This document shows, piece after piece, positions 1 through 8,575 of a stretch of DNA of 64,000 nt. A program made the position numbers and the translations under genes. The notes beneath the pieces were generated by a model. The model was not told the origin of the DNA. It made no database searches and saw only the letters and a program-made list of their open reading frames with translations. Within the stretch, counting starts at the first letter, position 1. Every line of letters starts with the position of its first letter. The stretch is taken from the NCBI RefSeq assembly GCF_001976065.1, contig NZ_MNAH01000009.1, positions 201,910 to 265,909 on the forward strand, given 5' to 3'. Source of the DNA: Pseudomonas putida. GTDB lineage: Bacteria; Pseudomonadota; Gammaproteobacteria; Pseudomonadales; Pseudomonadaceae.

Positions 1-1
1 G

Positions 2-118
2 TCGGACCCGACACGCATCCGCAGCGTACGCCTGAGCCTGAGCCTCACTGACCCGAACAATCGGGTGAGCGACCAGACCTTCAATGTGGTTGCCGCTTTG
101 CGCAACCGCTTGCCATGA
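2..118 (+). CDS. pilW: Type IV pilus minor pilin PilW, C-terminal end (partial)
   Basis: Only the last 38 codons are in the window; the frame is open from base 2 and stops with TGA at 116-118. The visible tail contains RIRSVRLSLSLTDP and ends FNVVAALRNRLP, which resembles the end of PilW-type minor pilins. The stop overlaps the pilX start as ATGA, so the two are probably translationally coupled. PilW is a low-abundance inner-membrane pilin that joins PilV, PilX, PilE and FimU in priming pilus assembly. The call rests on this short tail plus the adjacent pilX, pilY1 and pilE genes. Confidence 0.7.
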   Translation, partial: SDPTRIRSVRLSLSLTDPNNRVSDQTFNVVAALRNRLP

Positions 119-600
119 AAAGTGGGTCTATGAGCGTTGCACCTTGCGCCCAGCGCGGCATGGCGCTGCTGGTCAGCCTGGTGTTCCTGTTGCTGCTGAC
201 GCTGATCGGCATTTCATCGATGCAAAACGCCACCCTGCAGGAAAAAATGGCCGGTAGCCTGGGTTTGCGCAATCAGTCGTTCCAGCTTGCCGAAGCGGTG
301 TTGCGCGTAGGTGAAAGCGCGGTGCAGCTCGATAGTTATTCGTTGCCCGTGTGCAGCGGCACTGCCCGGTGCGCCCCGCCTGCCGAATCGGCGACCCTCA
401 AGGCGGCCGGGTTCAATTCCAACTCAGGGGTGACCTGGATCGCATCCGGCAACGGGTTCTATGGCGTGCAGAACATTGGCACCAGCGTGGCAGCGGTGAA
501 CGTGCCGAGCAACACCTCGGCGACTTTGTACCGGATCACCGCCGTGGGCATTGCGGGCAGCTCGCGCAGTGTGGTGGAGAGCATTTATGCGAAATATTGA
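115..600 (+). CDS. pilX: Type IV pilus minor pilin PilX
   Basis: A 161-residue protein with a prepilin-like N-terminus: a short leader ending in RG at residues 14-15, then a hydrophobic helix starting MALLVSLVFLLLL. There is no Glu at position +5 of the mature form; as far as I recall, the PilX/GspK class of minor pilins also lacks it. PilX helps prime the pilus and links the minor-pilin complex to PilY1. A pair of cysteines lies near residues 80-86 (VCSGTARC). The start overlaps the pilW stop; a second in-frame ATG lies six codons later at 133. The gene end overlaps the pilY1 start by 14 bases, so the order is pilW-pilX-pilY1. Confidence 0.85.
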   Translation: MKSGSMSVAPCAQRGMALLVSLVFLLLLTLIGISSMQNATLQEKMAGSLGLRNQSFQLAEAVLRVGESAVQLDSYSLPVCSGTARCAPPAESATLKAAGFNSNSGVTWIASGNGFYGVQNIGTSVAAVNVPSNTSATLYRITAVGIAGSSRSVVESIYAKY

Positions 601-2539
601 ACGCCGCACGCAGCGCTGGCGGTTGTTGAGCAGGGCCGTTTGCACCTTGTTCCTGGCCGCTCCAGCCTATGCCTTCACGCCTGCGGATTCGCCCTTGTTG
701 TGCACCAAGTCCGGCTCCGGCGGCAGTGGTGTCGCCAGCGCCACGCGTTATTTCCAGACCAGCTACGACCCCAAGGACTGGCGTGGCACCATCAAGGCTT
801 ACGGCTTCACCGCCAGTGGCGCGGTCGATACCGCCTCGGTGCTGTGGTCCACCGATACGGCGATCGTGCTGGGCGCTACGGCACCGGCCTATCAATCATG
901 GAACAGCCAGACCCACAGCGCCGTGACATTGGCCTTCGCCAACGTGTCTGCGGACCAGCAAAGCGTTCTCAGCCTGGGCTTGCCCAGCGGCCTTACGGGC
1001 AGCGATTTGCTGGAGTGGAGCAAGGGCAGCAACAAGGCCGGCCTGAAAGTGCGCCCTGTATTGCTGGGCGACATCGTCAACTCGCCGCTGGTGCTGGCGG
1101 CGCCTTCGGATCAAACCGCAGCGGATTTGTCGGGGGATACCTCCTACAGCACGTACCTGGCGACCAAGGCAGCCAATATGCATGCCAGCCTCGTGGTCAA
1201 CGCCAACGACGGTTTCGTCAGCATCATCAATACCGCCAACGGTGCCCGGCGCTACGCCTACATGCCTGCCAGTGTGCTGCCGTCCTTGCATTACATCGCC
1301 GATCCCGCGTACATCAACGGCGTCGGCCACAAGTTCCTGGTGGATGGGCAGGTGGGCGTGTTCGATGCCCAGCTGAACAGTGCCTGGAAGACCCTCGCCC
1401 TGGGCGGAACGGGGGCGGGCGGGCGAACCTTCTATGCACTGCAGTTGTTCGACGCATCGGCGGGCAATGCTGTGAAGGCCCTGTGGGAAATCAGCGCGCC
1501 GGCCTCTGCCAGTGCAGCGAACGCTTTTAATGACCTGGGTTATGCCTACGCCCGTCCGGAGGTGGCACGCTTGGCGGATGGGCGCTGGGCTGCGTTCATT
1601 GCCAACGGCTATGGCAGTTACTCCGGGGTGGCGGCGTTGTACGTGGTGGACATTCGCGACGGCAGCCTGATCAAGAAAGTCGTGGTCGACAGCAGCGAAA
1701 CCACTAACGGTTTGTCTTCGGTGAAGCTCAGGGTGAACTCGCAGAATGTGGTGCAGGCCGCCTATGGCGGCGACCTCAAGGGGCGGCTCTGGAAGTTTGA
1801 CCTCAGTGGCGCCACCCCGAACGCCTGGGGCATCGCATTCTCCGGCCAGCCATTGTTCACCACCGCCGGCGGCGCTACCCAGCCCATCACCGCACAGCCA
1901 TTGCTGGCAGACAACGCCCGGGGTGGCAAGATGGTGTTTTTCGGCACCGGTAAATTCAACGAGACGACGGACAGGACCAACAAGGAGCTGCAAGCGTTCT
2001 ACGCGGTGTGGGACGCGGAGGGTGGCTCCGGACAGATCACTCCCTCCAGCCTGCAGGCCCAGGCAGTGACCGGGGTGGTTTCGGGAGAATCGGGGCAGTC
2101 CATCACCACCAGCCAGAACGAGGTGACCTACCCGACGCAAAAGGGTTGGTATTTGCCACTGCGGTATAACAACGCGCTGACCGGTGAGCGGGTGATCAGC
2201 CAGGCCAGCCTGGTGCTCGGACGGATCGTGTTTACCACGGCCAGCGTGGACACCTCCGACCCTTGCGCCGGCTTCGGTAGCGGCAAACTGGTCGAACTCG
2301 ATGCGTTCAGCGGTAAGATGCTCAATTACGCAGTGCTCGACACCAACGGCGACGCCGTGGTCGACAGCACCGACACGCTGTCCAGCGGCGTGGTCTTTAC
2401 CGGCGGGATGCCGACCCTGAACGCCATCGTCAATGGCGCGACACGCAAGATCGTGAACGATTCCAGTGGCGGTATCTCCACGCTGGTGGAAAAATCCGGC
2501 GGCGGCAGCCGTCGCATCATGTGGCGACAAATACAGTAA
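587..2539 (+). CDS. pilY1: Short PilY1-like protein (beta-propeller half only)
   Basis: A 650-residue protein that begins with a probable signal peptide (arginine-rich start, hydrophobic core, AYA before residue F30). The body matches the C-terminal seven-bladed propeller half of PilY1, with blocks such as DGFVSIINTANG, GGDLKGRLWKFDL and MVFFGTGKF. A calcium-loop-like DTNGDAVVD sits at residues 585-593, as expected for the PilY1 Ca2+ site. Full-length PilY1 adhesins are usually above 1,000 residues and carry an N-terminal von Willebrand A domain; that part is absent, and pilX leaves no room for it upstream. I chose the ATG at 587 over the one at 551 because it starts the signal peptide and overlaps pilX less. 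PilY1 acts at the pilus tip and in surface sensing and supports pilus biogenesis. Confidence 0.8.
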   Translation: MRNIERRTQRWRLLSRAVCTLFLAAPAYAFTPADSPLLCTKSGSGGSGVASATRYFQTSYDPKDWRGTIKAYGFTASGAVDTASVLWSTDTAIVLGATAPAYQSWNSQTHSAVTLAFANVSADQQSVLSLGLPSGLTGSDLLEWSKGSNKAGLKVRPVLLGDIVNSPLVLAAPSDQTAADLSGDTSYSTYLATKAANMHASLVVNANDGFVSIINTANGARRYAYMPASVLPSLHYIADPAYINGVGHKFLVDGQVGVFDAQLNSAWKTLALGGTGAGGRTFYALQLFDASAGNAVKALWEISAPASASAANAFNDLGYAYARPEVARLADGRWAAFIANGYGSYSGVAALYVVDIRDGSLIKKVVVDSSETTNGLSSVKLRVNSQNVVQAAYGGDLKGRLWKFDLSGATPNAWGIAFSGQPLFTTAGGATQPITAQPLLADNARGGKMVFFGTGKFNETTDRTNKELQAFYAVWDAEGGSGQITPSSLQAQAVTGVVSGESGQSITTSQNEVTYPTQKGWYLPLRYNNALTGERVISQASLVLGRIVFTTASVDTSDPCAGFGSGKLVELDAFSGKMLNYAVLDTNGDAVVDSTDTLSSGVVFTGGMPTLNAIVNGATRKIVNDSSGGISTLVEKSGGGSRRIMWRQIQ

Positions 2540-2553
2540 GTGAGAGTTTAGGC

Positions 2554-2955
2554 ATGCGCAGATCCAACCGCGGTTTTACCCTGATTGAAATCATGATCGT
2601 GATTGCGATCATCGGGATCGTCATCACCATTGGCTATCCGAGCCTCACCGAGTACGTGAACAAGGGGCGTCGCACTGAAGTCGCCGGTCTGCTCTCGGAA
2701 CAGGCGCAGATCCTCGAGCGCTTCTATTCAAAGAATAACGTCTACACCAATGCCACCGACCTGAGTGCCGGCAATGATTACTACAGCATTTCCCCGACCC
2801 TGACGGATCAGACCTTCCTGCTGACGGCAGTGCGCAAACCTGGCACGGGCATGGCCACGGACAAGTGTGGTGATTTCACCCTTACCAACACCGGCGTCAG
2901 AAGCATGGTCAATGCGGCGGACGGCCTGACCACCAAGGATTGCTGGGGTCGCTGA
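2554..2955 (+). CDS. pilE: Type IV pilus minor pilin PilE
   Basis: A 133-residue type IV pilin. The prepilin cleavage site is at G7|F8 in the motif RGFTLIEIMIVIAIIGI, with Glu at position +5 of the mature protein. A disulfide-prone Cys pair occurs near the C-terminus (DKCG and KDCWG). It lies 14 bases after the pilY1 stop, at the end of the minor-pilin operon, as in P. aeruginosa. I start at the ATG at 2554 because it gives the normal short leader; an upstream GTG at 2521 lies inside pilY1. PilE would couple the minor-pilin complex to the major subunit PilA. It is processed by PilD, encoded at 24 kb. Confidence 0.92.
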   Translation: MRRSNRGFTLIEIMIVIAIIGIVITIGYPSLTEYVNKGRRTEVAGLLSEQAQILERFYSKNNVYTNATDLSAGNDYYSISPTLTDQTFLLTAVRKPGTGMATDKCGDFTLTNTGVRSMVNAADGLTTKDCWGR

Positions 2956-2966
2956 GTTTCCTTTTC

Positions 2967-2984
2967 GGGCGCCCTTTGCGCCCC
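2967..2984 (+). terminator. Weak hairpin after pilE
   Basis: GGGCGC and GCGCCC form a 6-bp stem around CCTTT just after the pilE stop. There is no strong T-run after it, so it may only be a 3'-end stabiliser. Confidence 0.4.
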
Positions 2985-3010
2985 TGTCTATTGAACGGTT
3001 GGATCAGAAC

Positions 3011-4111
3011 ATGACCAGGCAACAGCAAGTGGTGATCGTCGGTGGTGGGGTAATCGGGCTGCTGACCGCATTCAATCTCGCGTCCCAGGTGCAGAGTGTG
3101 GTGCTGCTGGATCGATCGAACGTCGGCCAGGAATCGTCCTGGGCCGGTGGTGGCATCGTTTCGCCGCTCTATCCCTGGCGTTACAGCCCGGCGGTGACCG
3201 CGCTGGCGCATTGGTCCCAGGATTTTTATCCACAGCTGGGCGAGCGCTTGTTTGCGGCCACCGGAATCGATCCCGAGGTGCATACCACCGGCCTGTACTG
3301 GCTGGACCTGGACGATGAGGCCGAGGCGCTGGCCTGGGCCGCGCGCGAGGGCCGGCCGCTGCGGGCTGTGGATATCTCGGCGGCCCACGATGCGGTGCCG
3401 GTGCTGGGCGGTGGTTTTTCCCGGGCGATCTACATGGCCGACGTGGCCAACGTGCGCAATCCGCGTCTGGTGAAGTCGCTCAAGGCGGCATTGCAGGCGC
3501 TGGCGAACGTGACGATTCATGAGCAGTGCGAAGTCAGCGGGTTTATTCGGCAAGACGAAAAAATAGTCGGCGTGCAGACCTCCACAGGTGCGATCCAAGG
3601 CGATCAAGTGGTGCTGACCGCCGGCGCCTGGAGCGGTGATCTGCTCAAGAGCCTGGGCCTTGAGTTGCCGGTCGAACCGGTAAAGGGGCAGATGATCCTC
3701 TACAAGTGCGCAGCGGACTTCCTGCCGAGCATGGTCCTGGCCAAGGGGCGTTATGCCATTCCGCGGCGCGATGGGCACATCCTGATTGGCAGTACCCTGG
3801 AGCATGAAGGCTACGACAAGACGCCTACCGATTCGGCCCTGGAAAGCCTCAAGGCCTCGGCCGTGGAGTTGATTCCGGCGCTGGCCGACGCCGAGGTGGT
3901 GGGGCATTGGGCCGGTTTGCGGCCAGGCTCGCCGCAGGGCATTCCCTATATTGGGCCGGTGCCAGGTTTTGATGGGCTCTGGCTCAACTGCGGGCACTAC
4001 CGTAATGGGTTGGTGCTGGCGCCTGCGTCGTGCCAGTTGTTTGCCGATGTGATGCTGGGCAGGGCGCCGATCATCGATCCGGCGCCGTATGCGCCAACCG
4101 GGCGGATCTGA
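3011..4111 (+). CDS. thiO: Glycine oxidase ThiO (FAD-dependent)
   Basis: A 366-residue DAO-family flavoprotein. The FAD-binding dinucleotide fold is at residues 7-30 (VVIVGGGVIGLLTA), and the GHWAGLRPGSPQGIPYIGP and CGHYRNGLVLAP blocks are typical of ThiO. It oxidises glycine to iminoglycine, the precursor for the thiazole ring of thiamine in aerobes. It stands alone between pilE and the convergent pilR; this order (pilE side, thiO, pilRS) is common in pseudomonads. Start at the ATG at 3011; a TTG at 2999 is in frame but less likely. No clear Shine-Dalgarno is visible. No thiamine riboswitch was seen upstream. Confidence 0.88.
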   Translation: MTRQQQVVIVGGGVIGLLTAFNLASQVQSVVLLDRSNVGQESSWAGGGIVSPLYPWRYSPAVTALAHWSQDFYPQLGERLFAATGIDPEVHTTGLYWLDLDDEAEALAWAAREGRPLRAVDISAAHDAVPVLGGGFSRAIYMADVANVRNPRLVKSLKAALQALANVTIHEQCEVSGFIRQDEKIVGVQTSTGAIQGDQVVLTAGAWSGDLLKSLGLELPVEPVKGQMILYKCAADFLPSMVLAKGRYAIPRRDGHILIGSTLEHEGYDKTPTDSALESLKASAVELIPALADAEVVGHWAGLRPGSPQGIPYIGPVPGFDGLWLNCGHYRNGLVLAPASCQLFADVMLGRAPIIDPAPYAPTGRI

Positions 4112-4122
4112 AACCAGTTTCC

Positions 4123-5454
4123 TCAATCCAGGCCCAGCTTCTTGAGTCGATAACGCATCGACCGGAATGAAAGATTCAACCGCTGAGCCGCTGCCGTGCG
4201 GTTCCAGCGGGTCTCTTCCAGTGCCTGGAGAAGCAGTTGGCGTTCAACGTTTTCCAGGTACGCCTCCAGGTTATCGATCTGCGTGAGGTCCGGCGCGCCC
4301 CCTTCGGCAGCACAGTTACCCTCGGCAAGGCGCAGGTCGCTGGCCTCGATCAGCTTGTTTTCGCATAACGTATGAGCCCGTTCGAGCATGTTCTCCAGTT
4401 CGCGCACATTGCCCGGGAAACGGTAGTTTTTCAGGGTGTCGAGCGCATTCGGGTGGAGTTTTGCTGCGGGCTGCCCGCTGTCTGCAGCCAGGCGCTTGAG
4501 CATGTGGCTGGCCAGAGGCTCGATGTCGTCACGGCGCTCGCGCAACGGCGGAACCCGCAGCTCGATCACGTTCAGGCGGTAGTACAGATCCTGGCGAAAG
4601 CGTTCGGCAGCGACTTCGGCGCCAAGGTCCTTGTGGGTGGCGCAGAGTATCCGCACATCGACCACCACCTCCTGTTGCCCACCGACGCTGCGTACCGCTT
4701 TCTCCTGGATGGCTCGCAGCAATTTGACCTGCATCGGCAGAGGCAAGTCTGCCACTTCGTCGAGAAACAGGGTGCCGCCGTGCGCCGCCTGGAACAAACC
4801 GGGTTTATCTTCGATGGCGCCGCTGAAGCTGCCCTTTCGATGGCCGAAAAACTCGCTTTCCATCAGTTCAGTTGGAATCGCACCGCAATTGACCGGGACA
4901 AAAGGTTGGCTGGCCCGTGGTCCTCGCTCATGAATCAGGCGGGCGACCAGCTCCTTGCCACTGCCAGACTCGCCACTGATGTACACAGGTGCCTGGCTGC
5001 GAGCCAGTTTTTCGATCTGTTTGCGCAGATCGCGCATGGGCGGTGACTCGCCCAGCAAGCGACGATCGATGGCGCTACCAGGAACGGGTAGCAGCAAGGC
5101 GCTGGTCACCAGTTCTCGCAATCGGGTCAGGTCCACCGGTTTGGTCAGGAAATCGAACGCACCGGCCTTCAGCGCATTGATTGCTGTGTCGAGGCTGCCG
5201 AAAGCCGTGATCATGGCTACCGGGACTTGTGGGTAGTGTTGCTGGATGTGTAGCACCAGCTCCAGGCCGCTGCCGTCCGGCAGGCGCATGTCGGTCAGGC
5301 ACAGGTCGAATGGCTCGCGCTGGAGCAGGGCCAGGGCCTCGCCAGCGTTGCGGGCGCAGTAGGTATCGAGCTTCATCCGTCCCAGGGTGATTTCCAGGAG
5401 TTCGCGGATGTCCGGCTCGTCGTCGACGATCAGGACTTTTGACCGTGGGCTCAT
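4123..5454 (-). CDS. pilR: Response regulator PilR (sigma54 activator of pilA)
   Basis: A 443-residue NtrC-family regulator. The receiver domain (1-120) has DD at 11-12 and the likely phosphoacceptor D55 in LTDMRLPDG. The AAA+ domain has Walker A GESGSGKE, the sigma54-contact loop as GSFSGA instead of the consensus GAFTGA, and Walker B GGTLFLDEVADLP. A Fis-type helix-turn-helix closes the protein (NRTAAAQRLNLSFRSMRYRLKKLGL). Phosphorylated PilR activates sigma54 transcription of pilA; a matching promoter lies at 25888-25904 in this window. The ATG at 5454 is 2 bases after the pilS stop, so pilS-pilR form one operon. The upstream in-frame extension lies inside pilS and was not used. Confidence 0.95.
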   Translation of the reverse strand: MSPRSKVLIVDDEPDIRELLEITLGRMKLDTYCARNAGEALALLQREPFDLCLTDMRLPDGSGLELVLHIQQHYPQVPVAMITAFGSLDTAINALKAGAFDFLTKPVDLTRLRELVTSALLLPVPGSAIDRRLLGESPPMRDLRKQIEKLARSQAPVYISGESGSGKELVARLIHERGPRASQPFVPVNCGAIPTELMESEFFGHRKGSFSGAIEDKPGLFQAAHGGTLFLDEVADLPLPMQVKLLRAIQEKAVRSVGGQQEVVVDVRILCATHKDLGAEVAAERFRQDLYYRLNVIELRVPPLRERRDDIEPLASHMLKRLAADSGQPAAKLHPNALDTLKNYRFPGNVRELENMLERAHTLCENKLIEASDLRLAEGNCAAEGGAPDLTQIDNLEAYLENVERQLLLQALEETRWNRTAAAQRLNLSFRSMRYRLKKLGLD

Positions 5455-5456
5455 GT

Positions 5457-7064
5457 TCAACCTTGTTTTCGTCCGTGAGCAAAGGTGATGCGAAAGCAGC
5501 CGCCCTGGCGTGATCTGAAGTCCAGGCGGGCCTGGTTGCATTCGCACAGCTCGCGGGACAGGTAGAGCCCCAGGCCAGTGCCCTGGTGGCTGGTGGTGAA
5601 GAAAGGCTCGAACAATTGCGCTTGATGGTCCGGGGCCACGCCGGGGCCGTCGTCGAGGATCTCGAGGGTCGGTAGCTGACTGTCGGGATCGGTGAACAAC
5701 TCGAGCCAGACCTGTGCCTGGTCGTGGTCAAGGGCGCTATGGCGCCATGCATTGCGTATCAGGTTGTCGAGAATCTGCTCCAGCTGATTCGGGTCCATCA
5801 AGGTGCTGTAGTCACCGGGAGCAATGCGCAGATGGATCTTTTGGCGCTCGGTCGCCTGCTCGCGGATATCTGTCACAAACTGTTCCAGCCACAGCTTCAG
5901 GTCGAGACGTTGCGTTGCGGTTTGCTGGCGACGGGACAGTTGCAGGACGTTTTCGATAACCCGATTCATTCGCTGAGAGTGGTCTTGAATAATCTGCGTC
6001 AGACGTCGGTCCGCGGCATTCAGTTCCTCCGACTCTCGCAATAGCTGCGCTGCGTGACTGATGGCGCCCAATGGATTGCGGATTTCATGGGCAATACCGG
6101 CGGTCAAGCGGCCCAGGGCGGCAAGTTTCAGTTGTTGAGCCTGTTGGGTGATCTGGGCGAGGTCTTCGAGAAAAACCAGGGTCTGGTGATGCGGGCCAGG
6201 GGCCAGGGCAATGAAGCTCGGCTGCAGTTCTAGGCCGCTGCTGGCGATTCTCAGGCTTGGCGGGCGCCGCATCGGGTTTTCGATCCACAGTTGCAGGTCT
6301 TCGACCAAGGCCGGGGCATGTTCGTCAATCCGTCGGCCTTCGAGATGCTCGCAGCCGAGCAGGGTCAAGGCGCTGTGATTGGCCAGTTGCACACGCCGTT
6401 GGTCGTCAAGCACCAGGATGCCGGTGCGCATGCGTTGCAGGATCAGTGCGTTGAGGGCTTCCAGGCCCATGACTTCGCTGGCCTTCTGCTCCACCAGGGT
6501 CTGGCTGACTTCCAGTCGTCTGACCAGGACCTGGACCAGCAATGCGGCGGCGAAACACAGGACGCCGAGCGTGCCGACCTGCAAGTAATCATTGGGGCTG
6601 GCGGGATGGCTGACATTCAGCAGGAAACTCGAACCCAGGATGCCCAGCACGCTAATGGCAGCAATCAGCAGGCCGATGCGTCTTCGCAGCAAGGTATTGC
6701 TGATGGCCACCGATACGATCAGCAGGTTGCCAATGGCGCTGGCCACTCCGCCACCTGCGTAGAACATCACGCAAAGCAGCGCGACGTCGACCAGTGCCAG
6801 GCTGAACAGTTGGGCTGGGCGGCGGGTGTTCTGGAAGAACACCACCAGCAGGATGTTCAGCACCAGGTACAACCCGCTGCCGTAGCGCAGCAGGTCGTCA
6901 TTGGCGGACGTCAGCAACCGGTTGTCCAGGTTGCTGGAAATCAGCAGCACCAGGGTGATGCCGATGCTCAAACGGTAGAGGTGATAGAGGCGCAGCAGTC
7001 GCTGGGCCTGTTTGTCGCCGGGACTGGACGTCTCAGCGACCACTGGAACCTGGGCCTTGCTCAA
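5457..7064 (-). CDS. pilS: Sensor histidine kinase PilS
   Basis: A 535-residue membrane sensor kinase. The N-terminal 200 residues hold about six membrane segments, followed by a PAS-like linker region (about 205-310). The H box is GRLTAGIAHEIRNPLGAISH, and the ATP-binding G boxes are DDGPGV and GTGLGLYLSRELCE. PilS phosphorylates PilR and in P. aeruginosa also senses PilA in the membrane. The start overlaps the end of the small upstream gene by 32 bases, so translation is probably coupled. It is the first of two genes with pilR. Confidence 0.94.
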   Translation of the reverse strand: MSKAQVPVVAETSSPGDKQAQRLLRLYHLYRLSIGITLVLLISSNLDNRLLTSANDDLLRYGSGLYLVLNILLVVFFQNTRRPAQLFSLALVDVALLCVMFYAGGGVASAIGNLLIVSVAISNTLLRRRIGLLIAAISVLGILGSSFLLNVSHPASPNDYLQVGTLGVLCFAAALLVQVLVRRLEVSQTLVEQKASEVMGLEALNALILQRMRTGILVLDDQRRVQLANHSALTLLGCEHLEGRRIDEHAPALVEDLQLWIENPMRRPPSLRIASSGLELQPSFIALAPGPHHQTLVFLEDLAQITQQAQQLKLAALGRLTAGIAHEIRNPLGAISHAAQLLRESEELNAADRRLTQIIQDHSQRMNRVIENVLQLSRRQQTATQRLDLKLWLEQFVTDIREQATERQKIHLRIAPGDYSTLMDPNQLEQILDNLIRNAWRHSALDHDQAQVWLELFTDPDSQLPTLEILDDGPGVAPDHQAQLFEPFFTTSHQGTGLGLYLSRELCECNQARLDFRSRQGGCFRITFAHGRKQG

Positions 7065-7266
7065 GGTGAGCCTGGCTGCAATACCACTGTTGTTGGAGGC
7101 TCAGCGCACGATCGCGGGGCAGGTGCACGCCGCAATGGGCGCAGCGGACCATGGGCGCCGCTTCCCGCTCGGCGGAGGACTTGGGTGCGGAAACCTGGCC
7201 CTTGTACTTGCGCCATAACCAAACAGCGGCGGCAATCACTGCGATCCAGAATAATAAACGAAGCAT
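7033..7266 (-). CDS. Small membrane protein with Cys-rich tail (PP0621 family)
   Basis: A 77-residue protein with one N-terminal membrane helix (LLFWIAVIAAAVWLWRKY) and a cytoplasmic tail carrying a possible metal site: CAHC, then about 21 residues later C-x3-H (WYCSQAH). It resembles a conserved Pseudomonas family of unknown role often found between bamD and pilS. Its 3' end overlaps pilS by 32 bases, which suggests a shared transcript. Function is not known; a zinc-ribbon-like membrane protein is the only structural statement I can support. Confidence 0.8.
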   Translation of the reverse strand: MLRLLFWIAVIAAAVWLWRKYKGQVSAPKSSAEREAAPMVRCAHCGVHLPRDRALSLQQQWYCSQAHLEQGPGSSGR

Positions 7267-7356
7267 GGCGGGCTGCTTTATGACGGATGAGCCGCCAGTT
7301 TAGCCAAGGACATGACAGCCGCACAGCGTATTCGCGCTGCTTAAAAATGGCGCAAT

Positions 7357-7387
7357 AAAAAAGGGAGACTCAAGCGTCTCCCTTTCT
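7357..7387 (-). terminator. Terminator of bamD
   Basis: A GGGAGAC/GTCTCCC stem flanked by A-run and T-run on opposite sides lies just after the bamD stop. Read on the minus strand it ends in CCCTTTTTT, a typical intrinsic terminator. Confidence 0.75.
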
Positions 7388-7401
7388 GCAATACGGTCGT
7401 A

Positions 7402-8424
7402 TCAGTCGAACACGCCGAAGGTCATGTAGCTGAACCACGAGCGGTCTTCATTGTTGCCTTCGGCCTCGTGATCCTCTTCTTCGATCACATCGCCGTCGCT
7501 GTCCTTAGGCTTGAGCTCGCTCGGAATCGCGTCCTTGGCTTCCTGGAACTGCTTCTGCACGTCCTGGTTGGCGCGGGTTTCTCCCGGTGGCAGCGGTGGA
7601 CGGGATTCGATCAGGCCCAGGGTGGCCTTGCTCAGCCACGACCGGTTGTCGGCTTCAGCCACCGATGGCTCGAACTGACCGTCCACCAGGCTTGGGTGGT
7701 TCGGGTAGTTGAGCTTCAGGGTTTCGAGGCTGGTGGCAGCCAGTTCGTCCAGGTGCAGGCGCTGGTAGGCCTCGGTCATCACCGCCAGGCCGTCGCCGAC
7801 CGAAGGGGTTTCCTGGAAGTTTTCCACCACGTAGCGACCGCGGTTCGCGGCGGCGACGTAGGCCTGACGGGTCAGGTAATAGTCGGCCACATGGATTTCA
7901 TAGGCCGCCAGCAGGTTGCGCAAGTAGATCATGCGCTGCTTGGCGTCCGGCGCGTAACGGCTGTTGGGGAAGCGGCTGGTCAGCTGGGCGAACTCGTTGT
8001 AGGAGTCGCGAGCGGCACCCGGGTCACGCTTGGTCATGTCCAGCGGCAGGAAACGCGACAGCAGGCCAACGTCCTGGTCGAAAGAAGTCAGGCCCTTGAG
8101 GTAGTAGGCGTAGTCGACGTTCGGGTGTTGTGGGTGCAGGCGAATGAAGCGCTCGGCAGCAGCCTTGGCGGCTTCCGGTTCGGCGTTCTTGTAGTTGGCG
8201 TAGATCAGCTCCAACTGGGCCTGATCGGCATAGCGGCCGAACGGATAGCGTGATTCCAGAGCCTTCAGCTTGGCAGTGGCGCTGGTGTAGCTATTATTGT
8301 CCAGATCGGCTTGAGCCTGTTGGTACAACTCGACTTCGCTCAGGTTTTCGTCTACGACTTCCTTCGAAGAGCAAGCAGCGGTCAATGCGAGGATGGCGAT
8401 CAGCAGCAGGTGTTTCACTTGCAT
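7402..8424 (-). CDS. bamD: Outer-membrane assembly lipoprotein BamD
   Basis: A 340-residue lipoprotein. Signal peptide with lipobox LTAAC places the lipidated cysteine at residue 18. The body is made of TPR-like helices (for example YNEFAQLTSRFPNSRYAPDAKQ), as in BamD/ComL. BamD is the essential lipoprotein partner of BamA that delivers beta-barrel proteins to the outer membrane. The last 45 residues are acidic and probably unstructured, longer than in E. coli BamD (245 residues). The ATG at 8424 is chosen because it gives the signal peptide. It is transcribed away from rluD; the promoters must lie in the 150 bases between them. Confidence 0.95.
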   Translation of the reverse strand: MQVKHLLLIAILALTAACSSKEVVDENLSEVELYQQAQADLDNNSYTSATAKLKALESRYPFGRYADQAQLELIYANYKNAEPEAAKAAAERFIRLHPQHPNVDYAYYLKGLTSFDQDVGLLSRFLPLDMTKRDPGAARDSYNEFAQLTSRFPNSRYAPDAKQRMIYLRNLLAAYEIHVADYYLTRQAYVAAANRGRYVVENFQETPSVGDGLAVMTEAYQRLHLDELAATSLETLKLNYPNHPSLVDGQFEPSVAEADNRSWLSKATLGLIESRPPLPPGETRANQDVQKQFQEAKDAIPSELKPKDSDGDVIEEEDHEAEGNNEDRSWFSYMTFGVFD

Positions 8425-8575
8425 GGCGGCTTGCGTCCCTATGACGGCCGCTGTCTTGGGCGAGGCCGTCCTGTTATGATGAGCGCCCCGTTGAATAGCC
8501 TCGGGGCAAAAGACGCCGTATTTAACCACAAGCGCGCAGCCGAAACCAAAAGCTGTGCCGACGCCTAGTCTGAGC

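Noticed and set aside
551..586. Longer pilY1 start at the ATG at 551
   Set aside because: It would overlap pilX by 50 bases and spoil the signal peptide; the ATG at 587 gives a normal one.
2985..3010. Thiamine riboswitch before thiO
   Set aside because: The gap between pilE and thiO is only 55 bases and shows no riboswitch core.
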